Assembly (NCBI GenBank): GCA_947478455.1
Contig: CANJWR010000025.1
Location: 1-36,982 of the forward strand
Length of the DNA stretch: 36,982 nucleotides
Direction: 5' to 3'
From: Beijerinckiaceae bacterium
GTDB taxonomy: Bacteria; Pseudomonadota; Alphaproteobacteria; Rhizobiales; Beijerinckiaceae
Made by a program: the position numbers and the translations under genes. Below, piece by piece: positions 24,980 through 32,455 of the stretch. The notes beneath the pieces are model-generated. The model was not told where the DNA came from. It saw nothing but the letters and a program-made list of their open reading frames with translations, and did not search any database. Numbering within the stretch: the stretch's first letter is position 1; each line of letters begins with the position of its first letter.

Positions 24980-25852
24980 TCACGCGTCGGTCATCTGCGC
25001 CGCCTGGCGTGGCGAAGATGCGGCGCGCACACGCGGCGCAGGCTGTTTGCGCACCAGTGACAGCAGTGGCAACACAACGCCTGCCAGTAGCACCCACCAT
25101 GCGGGCCGAATTTCATAGGCGAAGTTCAGGTGCGACCACAGCACCCGCTCCATCGGCACGCCCCGCATGAGCCAGTACCATAGCGCCTCGACAAGCGCAG
25201 TCGTCACAGCCGCCGCAATGCCGATTCCGGCCAGCGTGAATACGTTCGTCGGCCAGGCGAGCTTGCGCAGCAGGCGATAGAACATCAACAGTGCAAACAC
25301 GCCGGTCATCAGCACCGGCTCGTAAACGTTGAGCTTTGACTGAATGTAGAAATGCACGAGTCCCAGAGCCGCAATCGGATAAACGAGCGCGTGAAGCCGG
25401 TTCCATTTCGTTGCGCCGAGACGACTGATCATTGCGTCAGTCGAGGTCGCGCCTAGCGCCGCCAGCCCGAGAAGCGCGATGAACCCGATGGTCAGATAGA
25501 AGCGCAGCACGATTTCGCTCGCCACCATGACGAGATCGAATTTCTGGTCGAGGATCACATAGAGCAGCAGATGGATGATCGCATAGGTCATGGCGGCGAC
25601 GCCCAGCATGCGTCGCACATTGACGAGTTTGATCCAGCGTCCGGTAAAGCGCAGCGGCGTGATGGCGAGCGACAGCATCAGGAAGTGAATCACCCAGTCG
25701 CCGGTCTGGTGAATGGCTTCCGTCACCGGCTTTGGTCCGAGCAATTCGAACTGCCATTGCCACGCGATCCAGAAACCCGGCGCGAGCGTCAGCACAAAAA
25801 ACGGCAGTTTCAGCCAGGAAAGCTGGCCATTTCGTTCGGTCCACGGATACAT
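24980..25852 (-). CDS. msrQ: MsrQ-like heme-binding membrane subunit (ferric reductase-like)
   Basis: A 290-residue polytopic protein. MsrQ carries heme b and passes electrons to periplasmic MsrP, which repairs oxidised methionine in proteins. Visible family features are the start MYPWTERNGQLSWLKLPFF, the helix with IHFLMLSLAITPLR, the His in YAIIHLLLYVIL, and NRLHALVYPIAALGLVHF with further heme-type His residues. A C-terminal extension of about 90 residues adds two more hydrophobic segments after the usual MsrQ region. The ATG at 25852 is chosen because TGGAG lies 6 nt upstream; an ATG at 25912 would add 20 residues. No msrP gene is in the window, so the partner must be elsewhere or absent. 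It is divergent from anmK. Confidence 0.82.
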   Translation of the reverse strand: MYPWTERNGQLSWLKLPFFVLTLAPGFWIAWQWQFELLGPKPVTEAIHQTGDWVIHFLMLSLAITPLRFTGRWIKLVNVRRMLGVAAMTYAIIHLLLYVILDQKFDLVMVASEIVLRFYLTIGFIALLGLAALGATSTDAMISRLGATKWNRLHALVYPIAALGLVHFYIQSKLNVYEPVLMTGVFALLMFYRLLRKLAWPTNVFTLAGIGIAAAVTTALVEALWYWLMRGVPMERVLWSHLNFAYEIRPAWWVLLAGVVLPLLSLVRKQPAPRVRAASSPRQAAQMTDA

Positions 25853-25969
25853 GCAGGCTCCAGCATCGATGCCGCCCAAAGATATACTGGTCCGTAACGC
25901 AATATCAGCCATGAATGCGCACGATCTGGTGAGCGGCGATTGATGCGGCGGGATCGGGAGCAAGTTTCC

Positions 25970-27070
25970 ATGCCTATGAAGCGCGCAATCGGCCTGATGT
26001 CGGGAACTTCCATGGACGGCGTCGACATCGCCTTCATCGAGACAGACGGCGACAACCGCCTGCGGCTCGGGCCTTGCGGCTTCCGGCCTTATGCGGACGC
26101 GGACCGGGCCATTTTGCGCACGGCGCTTGCCGATGCTGTCGGGATGCAGAATCGCACCGAGCGGCCGGGCGCTCTGGCGCAGGCCGAGGCTCTCATTACC
26201 GAGCGTCACGCTTCCGCCGTCATCGAGTTCATGGCCGCCTATTCTGTTGATCGCGACGGTGTCGACGTCATCGGCTTTCATGGCCAGACGGTGCTGCATC
26301 GCCCGGCGCAACGTCTCACGGTGCAGATCGGCGACGGCGCTGCTCTGGCGCAACGGCTGGGCATTCCGGTTGCGTATGACATGCGGGCGGCGGATGTGGC
26401 CGCAGGCGGACAAGGCGCGCCGCTGGTGCCTGTGTTTCATCGCGCGCTCGTGGCGGCAGCGGGACTGGAACTGCCGGTCGGCGTGCTGAACCTCGGCGGC
26501 GTCGCCAATCTGACGCTCGTGCGCAATGGCGATCCAGTGTCTTGCGACACAGGCCCGGCCAATGCGCTGATCGATGATCTGATGCTGGAGCGTACTGGCG
26601 AGGCGATGGACCGCGACGGCGCATCAGCCGCGCGCGGCAATGTCGACGAGACAGCGTTGGCCGCCCTGATGGACAATCCCTATTTCGATCTGCCGCCGCC
26701 GAAATCGCTCGACCGCAACGCGTTTTCGCGTGCAGCCGTGGCGCATCTTTCAACTGAAGACGCCGCCGCGACACTTACGGCCTTCACGGCGGCTAGCGTG
26801 GCTGCTTTGTGGAAACACCTGCCGGAAGCGCCGCGCCTCGTCATCGTCTGCGGCGGCGGCGAGCGGAACCTGACCCTGATGGAGGCCTTGGCGGCGCGGC
26901 TGCCGTGTCCGCTGCACAGCGCGGAGGAGTTCGGCTGGCGGGCGGACGCTGTGGAGGCGCAGGCTTTCGGCTATCTGGCGGTGCGGTCGCTCAACGGATT
27001 GCCGCTGACGTTTCCGACCACCACAGGCGCGCCGGTCGCGATGACCGGCGGCGTACTGGCGCGCCCCTGA
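25970..27070 (+). CDS. anmK: Anhydro-N-acetylmuramic acid kinase
   Basis: A 366-residue cytoplasmic kinase that converts anhydro-MurNAc plus ATP to MurNAc-6-phosphate in peptidoglycan recycling. Diagnostic segments are the phosphate-binding GLMSGTSMDG at residues 8-17, GFHGQTVLHRP with the catalytic Asp region around DGVDVIG, NLGGVANLT, and the C-terminal EEFGWRADAVEAQAFGYLAVR. Length is normal for the family. The ATG at 25970 has GGGAG 9 nt upstream; upstream in-frame TTG and ATG codons at 25940 and 25943 lack a site. The gene ends 3 bp before the stop region of the convergent hydrolase. Confidence 0.95.
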   Translation: MPMKRAIGLMSGTSMDGVDIAFIETDGDNRLRLGPCGFRPYADADRAILRTALADAVGMQNRTERPGALAQAEALITERHASAVIEFMAAYSVDRDGVDVIGFHGQTVLHRPAQRLTVQIGDGAALAQRLGIPVAYDMRAADVAAGGQGAPLVPVFHRALVAAAGLELPVGVLNLGGVANLTLVRNGDPVSCDTGPANALIDDLMLERTGEAMDRDGASAARGNVDETALAALMDNPYFDLPPPKSLDRNAFSRAAVAHLSTEDAAATLTAFTAASVAALWKHLPEAPRLVIVCGGGERNLTLMEALAARLPCPLHSAEEFGWRADAVEAQAFGYLAVRSLNGLPLTFPTTTGAPVAMTGGVLARP

Positions 27071-27073
27071 GTT

Positions 27074-27760
27074 TTACGCGCGGCTCGACGTGCTGCGCGT
27101 CGGGATCAGGCGCTTGGGGGGATTGTCGAGGCGGCGGTCGAGATAGGCGCCGACTTCGGCGATCAGCGGATCGACACAGTTTTCGAAGAAGTGGTTCGCG
27201 CCCGGGATCGTGGCGTGTTCGATCACGATGCCGCGCTGGGTCTTCAGCTTCTCGATGAGCCCCATGACTTCCTTGATCGGGGCGACGCGATCCTGATCGC
27301 CATGGACGAATAGGCCAGACGACGGGCAGGGCGCGAGGAACGAGAAATCGAATCGGTTGGCGGGCGGCGCAATCGAGATGAAGCCTTCGATTTCTGGCCG
27401 GCGCATCAGAAGCTGCATGCCGATCCACGCGCCGAAGGACACGCCCGCAATCCAGCAGGCGCGCGCCTCGGGGTTGAACGACTGCACCCAATCGAGCGCC
27501 GCAGCCGAATCCGACAATTCGCCCTGACCGTGATCGAACGAGCCCTGGCTGCGCCCGACGCCGCGAAAATTGAACCGCAGCACCGAAAATCCGCGCTCGG
27601 CGAAGGCATAGTAGAGATTGTAGACGATCTGGTTGTTCATCGTCCCGCCGAACTGCGGGTGTGGATGCAGGATGACCGCAATGGGCGCGCCGCGCTGCTT
27701 GGAGGGATGAAAGCGGCCTTCGAGACGCCCCGCCGGGCCGGTGAAGATAACTTCGGGCAT
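27074..27760 (-). CDS. Alpha/beta hydrolase, dienelactone-hydrolase-like
   Basis: A 228-residue cytoplasmic alpha/beta hydrolase. The nucleophile elbow is Gly106-Val-Ser108-Phe-Gly110 and the likely acid is Asp155 or Asp157 in HGDQDRVAP. The histidine is His190 in GANHFF. The opening LHPHPQFGGTMNNQIV is typical of a widespread proteobacterial family of uncharacterised hydrolases. GGGAG lies 5 to 7 nt before the ATG at 27760; an open frame further upstream runs through a palindromic repeat and is not coding. The substrate is unknown. Confidence 0.87.
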   Translation of the reverse strand: MPEVIFTGPAGRLEGRFHPSKQRGAPIAVILHPHPQFGGTMNNQIVYNLYYAFAERGFSVLRFNFRGVGRSQGSFDHGQGELSDSAAALDWVQSFNPEARACWIAGVSFGAWIGMQLLMRRPEIEGFISIAPPANRFDFSFLAPCPSSGLFVHGDQDRVAPIKEVMGLIEKLKTQRGIVIEHATIPGANHFFENCVDPLIAEVGAYLDRRLDNPPKRLIPTRSTSSRA

Positions 27761-27881
27761 TCTGTCTCCCGGAAAAAGCCGCCGGGGCGAAGCGCCCCAC
27801 CTGTGGAGGCGCGTTCTAGCACGCGGGCAGGTGCGAATTGCAAGCATTTTCGGAAGGCGGGCGGAGGAGCGGGTTCCCCAG

Positions 27882-27966
27882 CCGTCATGCCCGGCCTTGA
27901 GCCGGGTATCCACGCAGGGCGCAGGTTTCAGGACGTGGATGGCCGGGACATGCCCGGCCATGACGG
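27882..27966. repeat. REP-like palindromic element
   Basis: An 85-bp imperfect palindrome. CCGTCAT at the left end matches ATGACGG at the right end, ATCCACG matches CGTGGAT inside, and each half contains its own CCGGC/GCCGG or CCGGG/CCCGG hairpin. The text 'GTCATGCCCGG ... ATCCACG' is a common dispersed repeat type in Hyphomicrobiales genomes. It lies in the 232-bp gap between the hydrolase start and the end of the BA14K gene. Only this copy is in the window. Confidence 0.8.
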
Positions 27967-27992
27967 TTTGTGCAGACAGGATTCTTGGCGAC

Positions 27993-28448
27993 TTACGGGC
28001 AGGGGTGACGATAGCCGTCGAAGCCCAGATACGTCCCGCTGGCGGGGTCGTAGGACTTGTAGCGCTGCATGCAATAGGCGACGCCGTCGTCGGTGATCAT
28101 GCCCTGAGGGGCGTAATATCCATCATCGTAATAGCCGCCGCGCTGTGAATTCAGGATGGCACCGCCGATCAGCGCGCCTGCCGCAAGACCCGCGATCCCG
28201 GCTCCCACGCCAACGCCGCCCCCACGATACCCTCCGCGGTTTCCGCCGCGATAGATTGCACGACCACGCGGCGCCACAGCGCCGCGTGCAGCGCCGCGCC
28301 CGTTGAAATTGAACTGAACATCGATGACGCCGGCGCGCGCAGCTGCATTCAGGCCCGGATCGAACAAAGCCGGTGCTGCATTGGCGTTTGCCAGTCCCGA
28401 AACGCCGAGAGCTGCGGCCGTGAGGCCGGCGAGAATGAACCTGCGCAT
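27993..28448 (-). CDS. BA14K family secreted protein
   Basis: A 151-residue exported protein. The signal peptide ends at about residue 24 (NANA-AP). A Gly/Arg-rich region (GRGAARGAVAPRGRAIYRGG) is followed by a Gly/Ala hydrophobic segment like the glycine-zipper stretches of related proteins, and then by the BA14K motif YCMQRYKSYDPASGTYLGFD with a closing HPCP. The family is named from a Brucella immunoreactive 14-kDa protein and is largely limited to Hyphomicrobiales; its function is not settled. AGGAG is 6 nt upstream of the ATG at 28448. A 6-bp hairpin (28474-28489) lies in its leader. Confidence 0.9.
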   Translation of the reverse strand: MRRFILAGLTAAALGVSGLANANAAPALFDPGLNAAARAGVIDVQFNFNGRGAARGAVAPRGRAIYRGGNRGGYRGGGVGVGAGIAGLAAGALIGGAILNSQRGGYYDDGYYAPQGMITDDGVAYCMQRYKSYDPASGTYLGFDGYRHPCP

Positions 28449-28473
28449 GGATACTCCTGCTTTCAATAGAACT

Positions 28474-28489
28474 GCCGGATGTGTCCGGC
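28474..28489. repeat. Hairpin in BA14K gene leader
   Basis: GCCGGA, loop TGTG, TCCGGC: a perfect 6-bp stem 26 bp upstream of the BA14K start. No function can be assigned. Confidence 0.4.
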
Positions 28490-28629
28490 GCATCGTCTGT
28501 GGCGTAACGCGCGATGGTCGGCCGGGTTCCAAGGCGTCGCTTTCACGCTGACGCATTTTTGATCGTCGGTTCTTCTCGACGCGATGGCGCAGGAGTGGGA
28601 AGCTGCGCTCGTCAACGGAGCCAACGACT

Positions 28630-29205
28630 ATGCGGAGCAGCGCATACATCCTGACTTGCGTGATGGGGCTCATCGCAGCTTCAGCGCGGGCGGAAGACAT
28701 GACGCCCGCAGAGGCGGTGGGCGAACTCATGTTCGCCACGCCCTACACGGCCATGAAGAAGTCCGTCGTCAACGGAGCGGTCACGTGGCTCGGCAACGAC
28801 ATGGTGGATGACGCCGACCGGCTGGTGTTGAGCATCGCGCCCGGACGGGCTGATCCTTGCGTGTTCGATGCGTTTTTCGTTGAGGCGTTCGGGCCTTTCG
28901 ACGGCCGGCCGGCCTTCATGGGCGCGGCCTATATTGCGACGTTGGATCTGCGGCGTCCCACGGAAGCGGCTATCACGCCTGTTACGCCGCCAGCCGGTGA
29001 GGTCGGCGGCGTCATTGCCAAACTTAAAATCACTGGTCCGTCGATTGCCTGCGGCCGGTCGGTTTTGTTCGATACCGATCTGAAAATGAACGCCCAGCAA
29101 TCCTGTCGCGATTTTATCGAGGACGAGATCGCCGAAAGCGTTAAAGACCGTTTACCGCGTTTGATGAAAGCTTTCGATGTTTTGCGCGTCGCATGCCGCT
29201 GGTAG
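28630..29205 (+). CDS. Secreted protein of unknown function
   Basis: A 191-residue protein with a signal peptide (MRSSAYILTCVMGLIAASARA, cleavage near residue 21). The mature part contains four cysteines (ADPCVF, SIACGRS, QQSCRDF, RVACRW), which could form two disulfides in the periplasm. No family is recognised. GGAG lies 11 nt before the ATG. It is divergent from the BA14K gene, with a gap of about 180 bp. The frame is open over its whole length with normal codon character for the window, and the signal peptide supports it as real. Confidence 0.72.
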   Translation: MRSSAYILTCVMGLIAASARAEDMTPAEAVGELMFATPYTAMKKSVVNGAVTWLGNDMVDDADRLVLSIAPGRADPCVFDAFFVEAFGPFDGRPAFMGAAYIATLDLRRPTEAAITPVTPPAGEVGGVIAKLKITGPSIACGRSVLFDTDLKMNAQQSCRDFIEDEIAESVKDRLPRLMKAFDVLRVACRW

Positions 29206-29374
29206 GAAAAGGAAAATTGTGACGCTCTAGATTGCCAGCGCGCCTTGAAGGCTGCATGATGTGCTTGACTCTGTCGGTCGCGTCATTCGCGCCAATCATA
29301 TGCGCATGCCAGTTGCATTCGTTGCGCGACAGTCCAAAAGCCAGACGCCTCTCACCTGCACGCGGAGAAATCGC

Positions 29375-31027
29375 ATGAAGCCGATCCGTCATTCACAGTT
29401 CCATTCTGCCTCCACAGCGCTTGCGCTGGTCTGGACCATCGGGTGCATGACGCCCGCCTTCGCGCTCGAAACCATCGTGCTCGACAATGTGACGATGCAG
29501 AATCCCGGCAAGGCGACGGCGACCATCAAGCAGATCGAATTTGTCGGCACGAACCTCACCAAAGAGGAAGTGCAGAAGATTTTCACCGTCGGCACGCCGA
29601 AGGCGGATGTGTCGGCGCTGGCCGCAAAACTCGTGGCGTCGCGCATCTCGATTCCGGAAGTCATCATCAGCGACAAGGACGGCAAGCTGACCGTCTCGGG
29701 CATTCAGGCGACGGATGTGAACGCCGGCAAGGTCGGTCATTTCGGCATCGCGGGCGTCGACGGCACAGTGCCGTCCGATAACGGTCCGGTTGCTCTGAAG
29801 TCCGGCGCGATTGCGGTGGACGGCGCGGGCTTTTCGGGGCTTCTGAGCGCCGTGCAGAGCGGCGACATGGGCAGCGCAACTTCGCATTTCGGGCACTTCT
29901 CCTGGCAGGGCCTCGAAATTGCGGCTCCCGACAAGGACACGCCGGCGACCGCGCCGGGCGGCAATCTGGTCAAGATCAAGATCGGCTCGATGTCCGGCGA
30001 CGGCACAGCCGATGGCGATGTGCCGTTGAAGACGACGGCTGCGATCAAGGATTTCGTCATCGAACTGCCGCCGTCCTCACAGGGCGGCCAGTCGCTCGCT
30101 GCTGCAGGTTATTCGGCTTTGAACCTCGGCTTCACGTTCTCCAGCACCTATAATCCCGCTGCCAAGACGGTCGCTATCGACGATCTGACGTTCAGTGGCC
30201 TCAATGTCGGTTCGCTCGGCCTCAAGCTGGGGCTGGGAGGCGTCGACAAGGCTGTCTTCACCGGCAAGAGCGAGGAGCGCATGATGTCGCTCATGGGTGG
30301 CAGCATTTCTGGTCTTGAGATTCGGTTTGTCGATACCGGCGTCGCCGCCAAGGTGCTCGACTTCGCCGCCCAGCGGCAGGGCAAGACGCCGGCTGCTCTC
30401 AAGGGCGAGGCTTCTGCCATGGCCACCCAGTTCATTCCGGTTCTACTGGGCGGTCATCCAAGCGCGTTGAAAATCGCCGAACAGGTTTCGACCTTCATCA
30501 ACAACCCGAAGGCGCTGACTGTCACGGCGAAGCCGAAGTCCGGCTCGCTCGCCTTCATGGAGGCGATGGGGCTGATGGATCCGAAGGCCTTCCTCGACAA
30601 GATTGACGTGACGGTTCTGGCTCAGGCCGATGGCGCGGCTCCGGCGGCGTCAGCTCCTGCTCCGGCGGTTTCCTCAGCCCCGGCCGCGCCGCGTCCGGCC
30701 GCTTCCGCCCCGGCGGCCGCCGCCCGCCTGACCGGCGCAGCCGCCTGGGCCACGCTGATCGGCAATTCGGTCTCCGGCAAGAACGAGGATGGCGACGCCC
30801 TGACGGAATATTACCTGGCCAACGGCACTGTGAAACAGCTCGTCGACGATGAAGTCGCCACCGGCAAATGGGTGCTGCGCGGCAACGACGTCTGCTTCGA
30901 GTTCCCGGATGACGACGACGAGACCTGCTACAAGCTGGTCGTTGACGGCAATATCGCCACCTTCACGGACGAGGACGGCGCCGGTCGCCGCTACACCGTC
31001 GAGAAGGGCAATCCGAAGAAGCTCTGA
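29375..31027 (+). CDS. Secreted two-domain protein of unknown function
   Basis: A 550-residue protein with a signal peptide ending at AFA-LE (about residue 30). Residues 31 to about 415 are a beta-rich repetitive region with a segment YNPAAKTVAIDDLTFSGLNV. A linker rich in Ala and Pro (about 420-448) leads to a separate C-terminal domain (about 449-550) with WATLIGNSVSG, EYYLANGTVKQL, GKWVLRGNDVCFEFPDDD and a second Cys in ETCYKLV, resembling small secreted lipocalin-like domains that occur alone in these bacteria. GCGGAG is about 8 nt before the ATG. I do not recognise the N-terminal family. Upstream, 169 bp show no clear promoter. A strong hairpin terminator follows. Confidence 0.82.
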   Translation: MKPIRHSQFHSASTALALVWTIGCMTPAFALETIVLDNVTMQNPGKATATIKQIEFVGTNLTKEEVQKIFTVGTPKADVSALAAKLVASRISIPEVIISDKDGKLTVSGIQATDVNAGKVGHFGIAGVDGTVPSDNGPVALKSGAIAVDGAGFSGLLSAVQSGDMGSATSHFGHFSWQGLEIAAPDKDTPATAPGGNLVKIKIGSMSGDGTADGDVPLKTTAAIKDFVIELPPSSQGGQSLAAAGYSALNLGFTFSSTYNPAAKTVAIDDLTFSGLNVGSLGLKLGLGGVDKAVFTGKSEERMMSLMGGSISGLEIRFVDTGVAAKVLDFAAQRQGKTPAALKGEASAMATQFIPVLLGGHPSALKIAEQVSTFINNPKALTVTAKPKSGSLAFMEAMGLMDPKAFLDKIDVTVLAQADGAAPAASAPAPAVSSAPAAPRPAASAPAAAARLTGAAAWATLIGNSVSGKNEDGDALTEYYLANGTVKQLVDDEVATGKWVLRGNDVCFEFPDDDDETCYKLVVDGNIATFTDEDGAGRRYTVEKGNPKKL

Positions 31028-31065
31028 GCCATCGCTGGGCTTGAGTCCGCATACCAACGTTGCAG

Positions 31066-31094
31066 ACGGCCGGACTGTGAAGTCCGGCCGTTTG
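31066..31094 (+). terminator. Perfect 11-bp hairpin terminator
   Basis: ACGGCCGGACT, loop GTGA, AGTCCGGCCGT, followed by TTTGTG. It begins 39 bp after the stop of the 550-residue secreted protein. Only 18 bp lie between the stem and the next ATG at 31110. Confidence 0.85.
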
Positions 31095-31109
31095 TGCTAG
31101 ACAGCCCCC

Positions 31110-31460
31110 ATGCGGATCCTCTTCACCTGTCTCATCGCGGCCGTCGCGATCTTCATGGCCTGGGCCTGGTACCAGCCGGTCTGCGAGGGCGGGGCGGTTG
31201 TGGCCAGTGAGGCCGAGTGCAAGGCGGTGGCGATTTTCGACGCGGATTTTTGCGCCCGCGCCTGGAGCCGGACAGCCTCTATCGCCAAAACGGCTGGAAC
31301 CTCCTACGCAACCCAGACCGCATGCAGCGATCAGTGGCCCGTCTGCATCGAACGTGAACCTGCCGGATACGGTCCCAAGCCCGCCGGCTGGTGCCTTGTG
31401 CGCGGCAGCGCCGGCGAAGTGGTCCGCATCGAACCCCAATTTGAACGCAAGCGCGGTTGA
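31110..31460 (+). CDS. Small cysteine-rich membrane-anchored protein of unknown function
   Basis: A 116-residue protein with an N-terminal hydrophobic segment (ILFTCLIAAVAIFMAWAW) as an uncleaved anchor or signal. The rest has six cysteines (PVCEGG, EAECKA, DADFCAR, TACSDQ, PVCIERE, GWCLVR), suggesting disulfides outside the cytoplasm. A distant similarity to DUF1190-type proteins is possible but not secure. No Shine-Dalgarno precedes the ATG, which is only 18 bp after the terminator stem, so the mRNA may be nearly leaderless or the true start may be elsewhere. The stop is 30 bp before kdsA, so the two could be cotranscribed. Confidence 0.65.
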   Translation: MRILFTCLIAAVAIFMAWAWYQPVCEGGAVVASEAECKAVAIFDADFCARAWSRTASIAKTAGTSYATQTACSDQWPVCIEREPAGYGPKPAGWCLVRGSAGEVVRIEPQFERKRG

Positions 31461-31490
31461 GCCGCCTGTGATGAAACCGAAGGATCAATC

Positions 31491-32351
31491 ATGAGCGCCA
31501 ATCATCTGGTGACGATCGGCACGGGCCCGGGCGCGGTGCGCTTCGGCAACGATCAGCCGCTGGCAGTGATGGCCGGCCCCTGCGCGCTCGAAAGCCGCCA
31601 GCACGCCATGGAAATGGCGGCGGCCCTGAAGGAGATTTCACAGAAACTCGGCATCGGGATCGTCTACAAATCCTCGTTCGACAAGGCCAACCGCACCTCG
31701 ATCCACGGCAAACGCGGACTGGGCATCGATCAGGCGCTGACGGTCTTCAACGAAGTGCGTGAAAAATTCGGCATGCCGGTGGTGACCGATGTGCACGAAA
31801 ACGAGCAATGCGCGATCGCCGCACAGGCAGTGGATGTCTTGCAGATTCCGGCCTTCCTTTGCCGTCAGACCGATTTGTTGATCGCCGCCGCCGTCACCGG
31901 CAAGCCGGTGAACGTCAAGAAGGGCCAGTTTCTAGCCCCATGGGACATGCGCAATGCGGTCAACAAGGTGACAGAATCGGGCAATCCGAACGTTCTCGTC
32001 ACCGAGCGCGGCGCCAGCTTCGGCTATAATACGCTGGTGTCGGACATGCGCTCGCTGCCCATCATGGCCCGCACCGGTGCGCCGGTGATCTTCGACGCCA
32101 CACATTCTGTGCAGCAGCCGGGCGGGAAGGGCGAATCGACAGGCGGTGAACGCGAATTCGTGCCGGTCCTGTCGCGCGCTGCTGTGGCTGTCGGTGTGGC
32201 GGGCGTGTTCATCGAGACGCACGACAATCCGGCGCAGGCGTTTTCGGACGGCCCCAATCAGGTGCCGCTGAAGCATATGGAAGCCCTGCTGCGCGAGTTG
32301 ATGGAATTCGACAGGCTTTCCAAGCGGCCGCGCGGTTCTATCGAGCCCTGA
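31491..32351 (+). CDS. kdsA: 3-deoxy-8-phosphooctulonate (Kdo-8-P) synthase
   Basis: A 286-residue cytoplasmic enzyme that condenses phosphoenolpyruvate with arabinose-5-phosphate, the first dedicated step of Kdo synthesis for lipid A-core LPS. Family segments: [43 protein letters not shown], and [12 protein letters not shown]. The motif AGPCALES has Cys31 where E. coli KdsA has Asn, so this is the class II, metal-dependent type as in Aquifex. The remaining metal ligands fit His in FDATHS and Glu/Asp in [14 protein letters not shown] lies about 8 nt before the ATG. Usual length and no oddities. Confidence 0.96.
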   Translation: MSANHLVTIGTGPGAVRFGNDQPLAVMAGPCALESRQHAMEMAAALKEISQKLGIGIVYKSSFDKANRTSIHGKRGLGIDQALTVFNEVREKFGMPVVTDVHENEQCAIAAQAVDVLQIPAFLCRQTDLLIAAAVTGKPVNVKKGQFLAPWDMRNAVNKVTESGNPNVLVTERGASFGYNTLVSDMRSLPIMARTGAPVIFDATHSVQQPGGKGESTGGEREFVPVLSRAAVAVGVAGVFIETHDNPAQAFSDGPNQVPLKHMEALLRELMEFDRLSKRPRGSIEP

Positions 32352-32455
32352 GCCATCTCGGGCTTTTGACGCATATCAACGGCGAGTTGCGGCGATTATC
32401 GCAGCATGCGGCTAGTGGATTGACCTGACTCAGGCCAATCGAAGGGCTGTCTGCC

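Noticed and set aside
29262-29290. CTTGACT as a -35 box for the 550-residue secreted protein
   Set aside because: No acceptable -10 is found 16-19 nt downstream.
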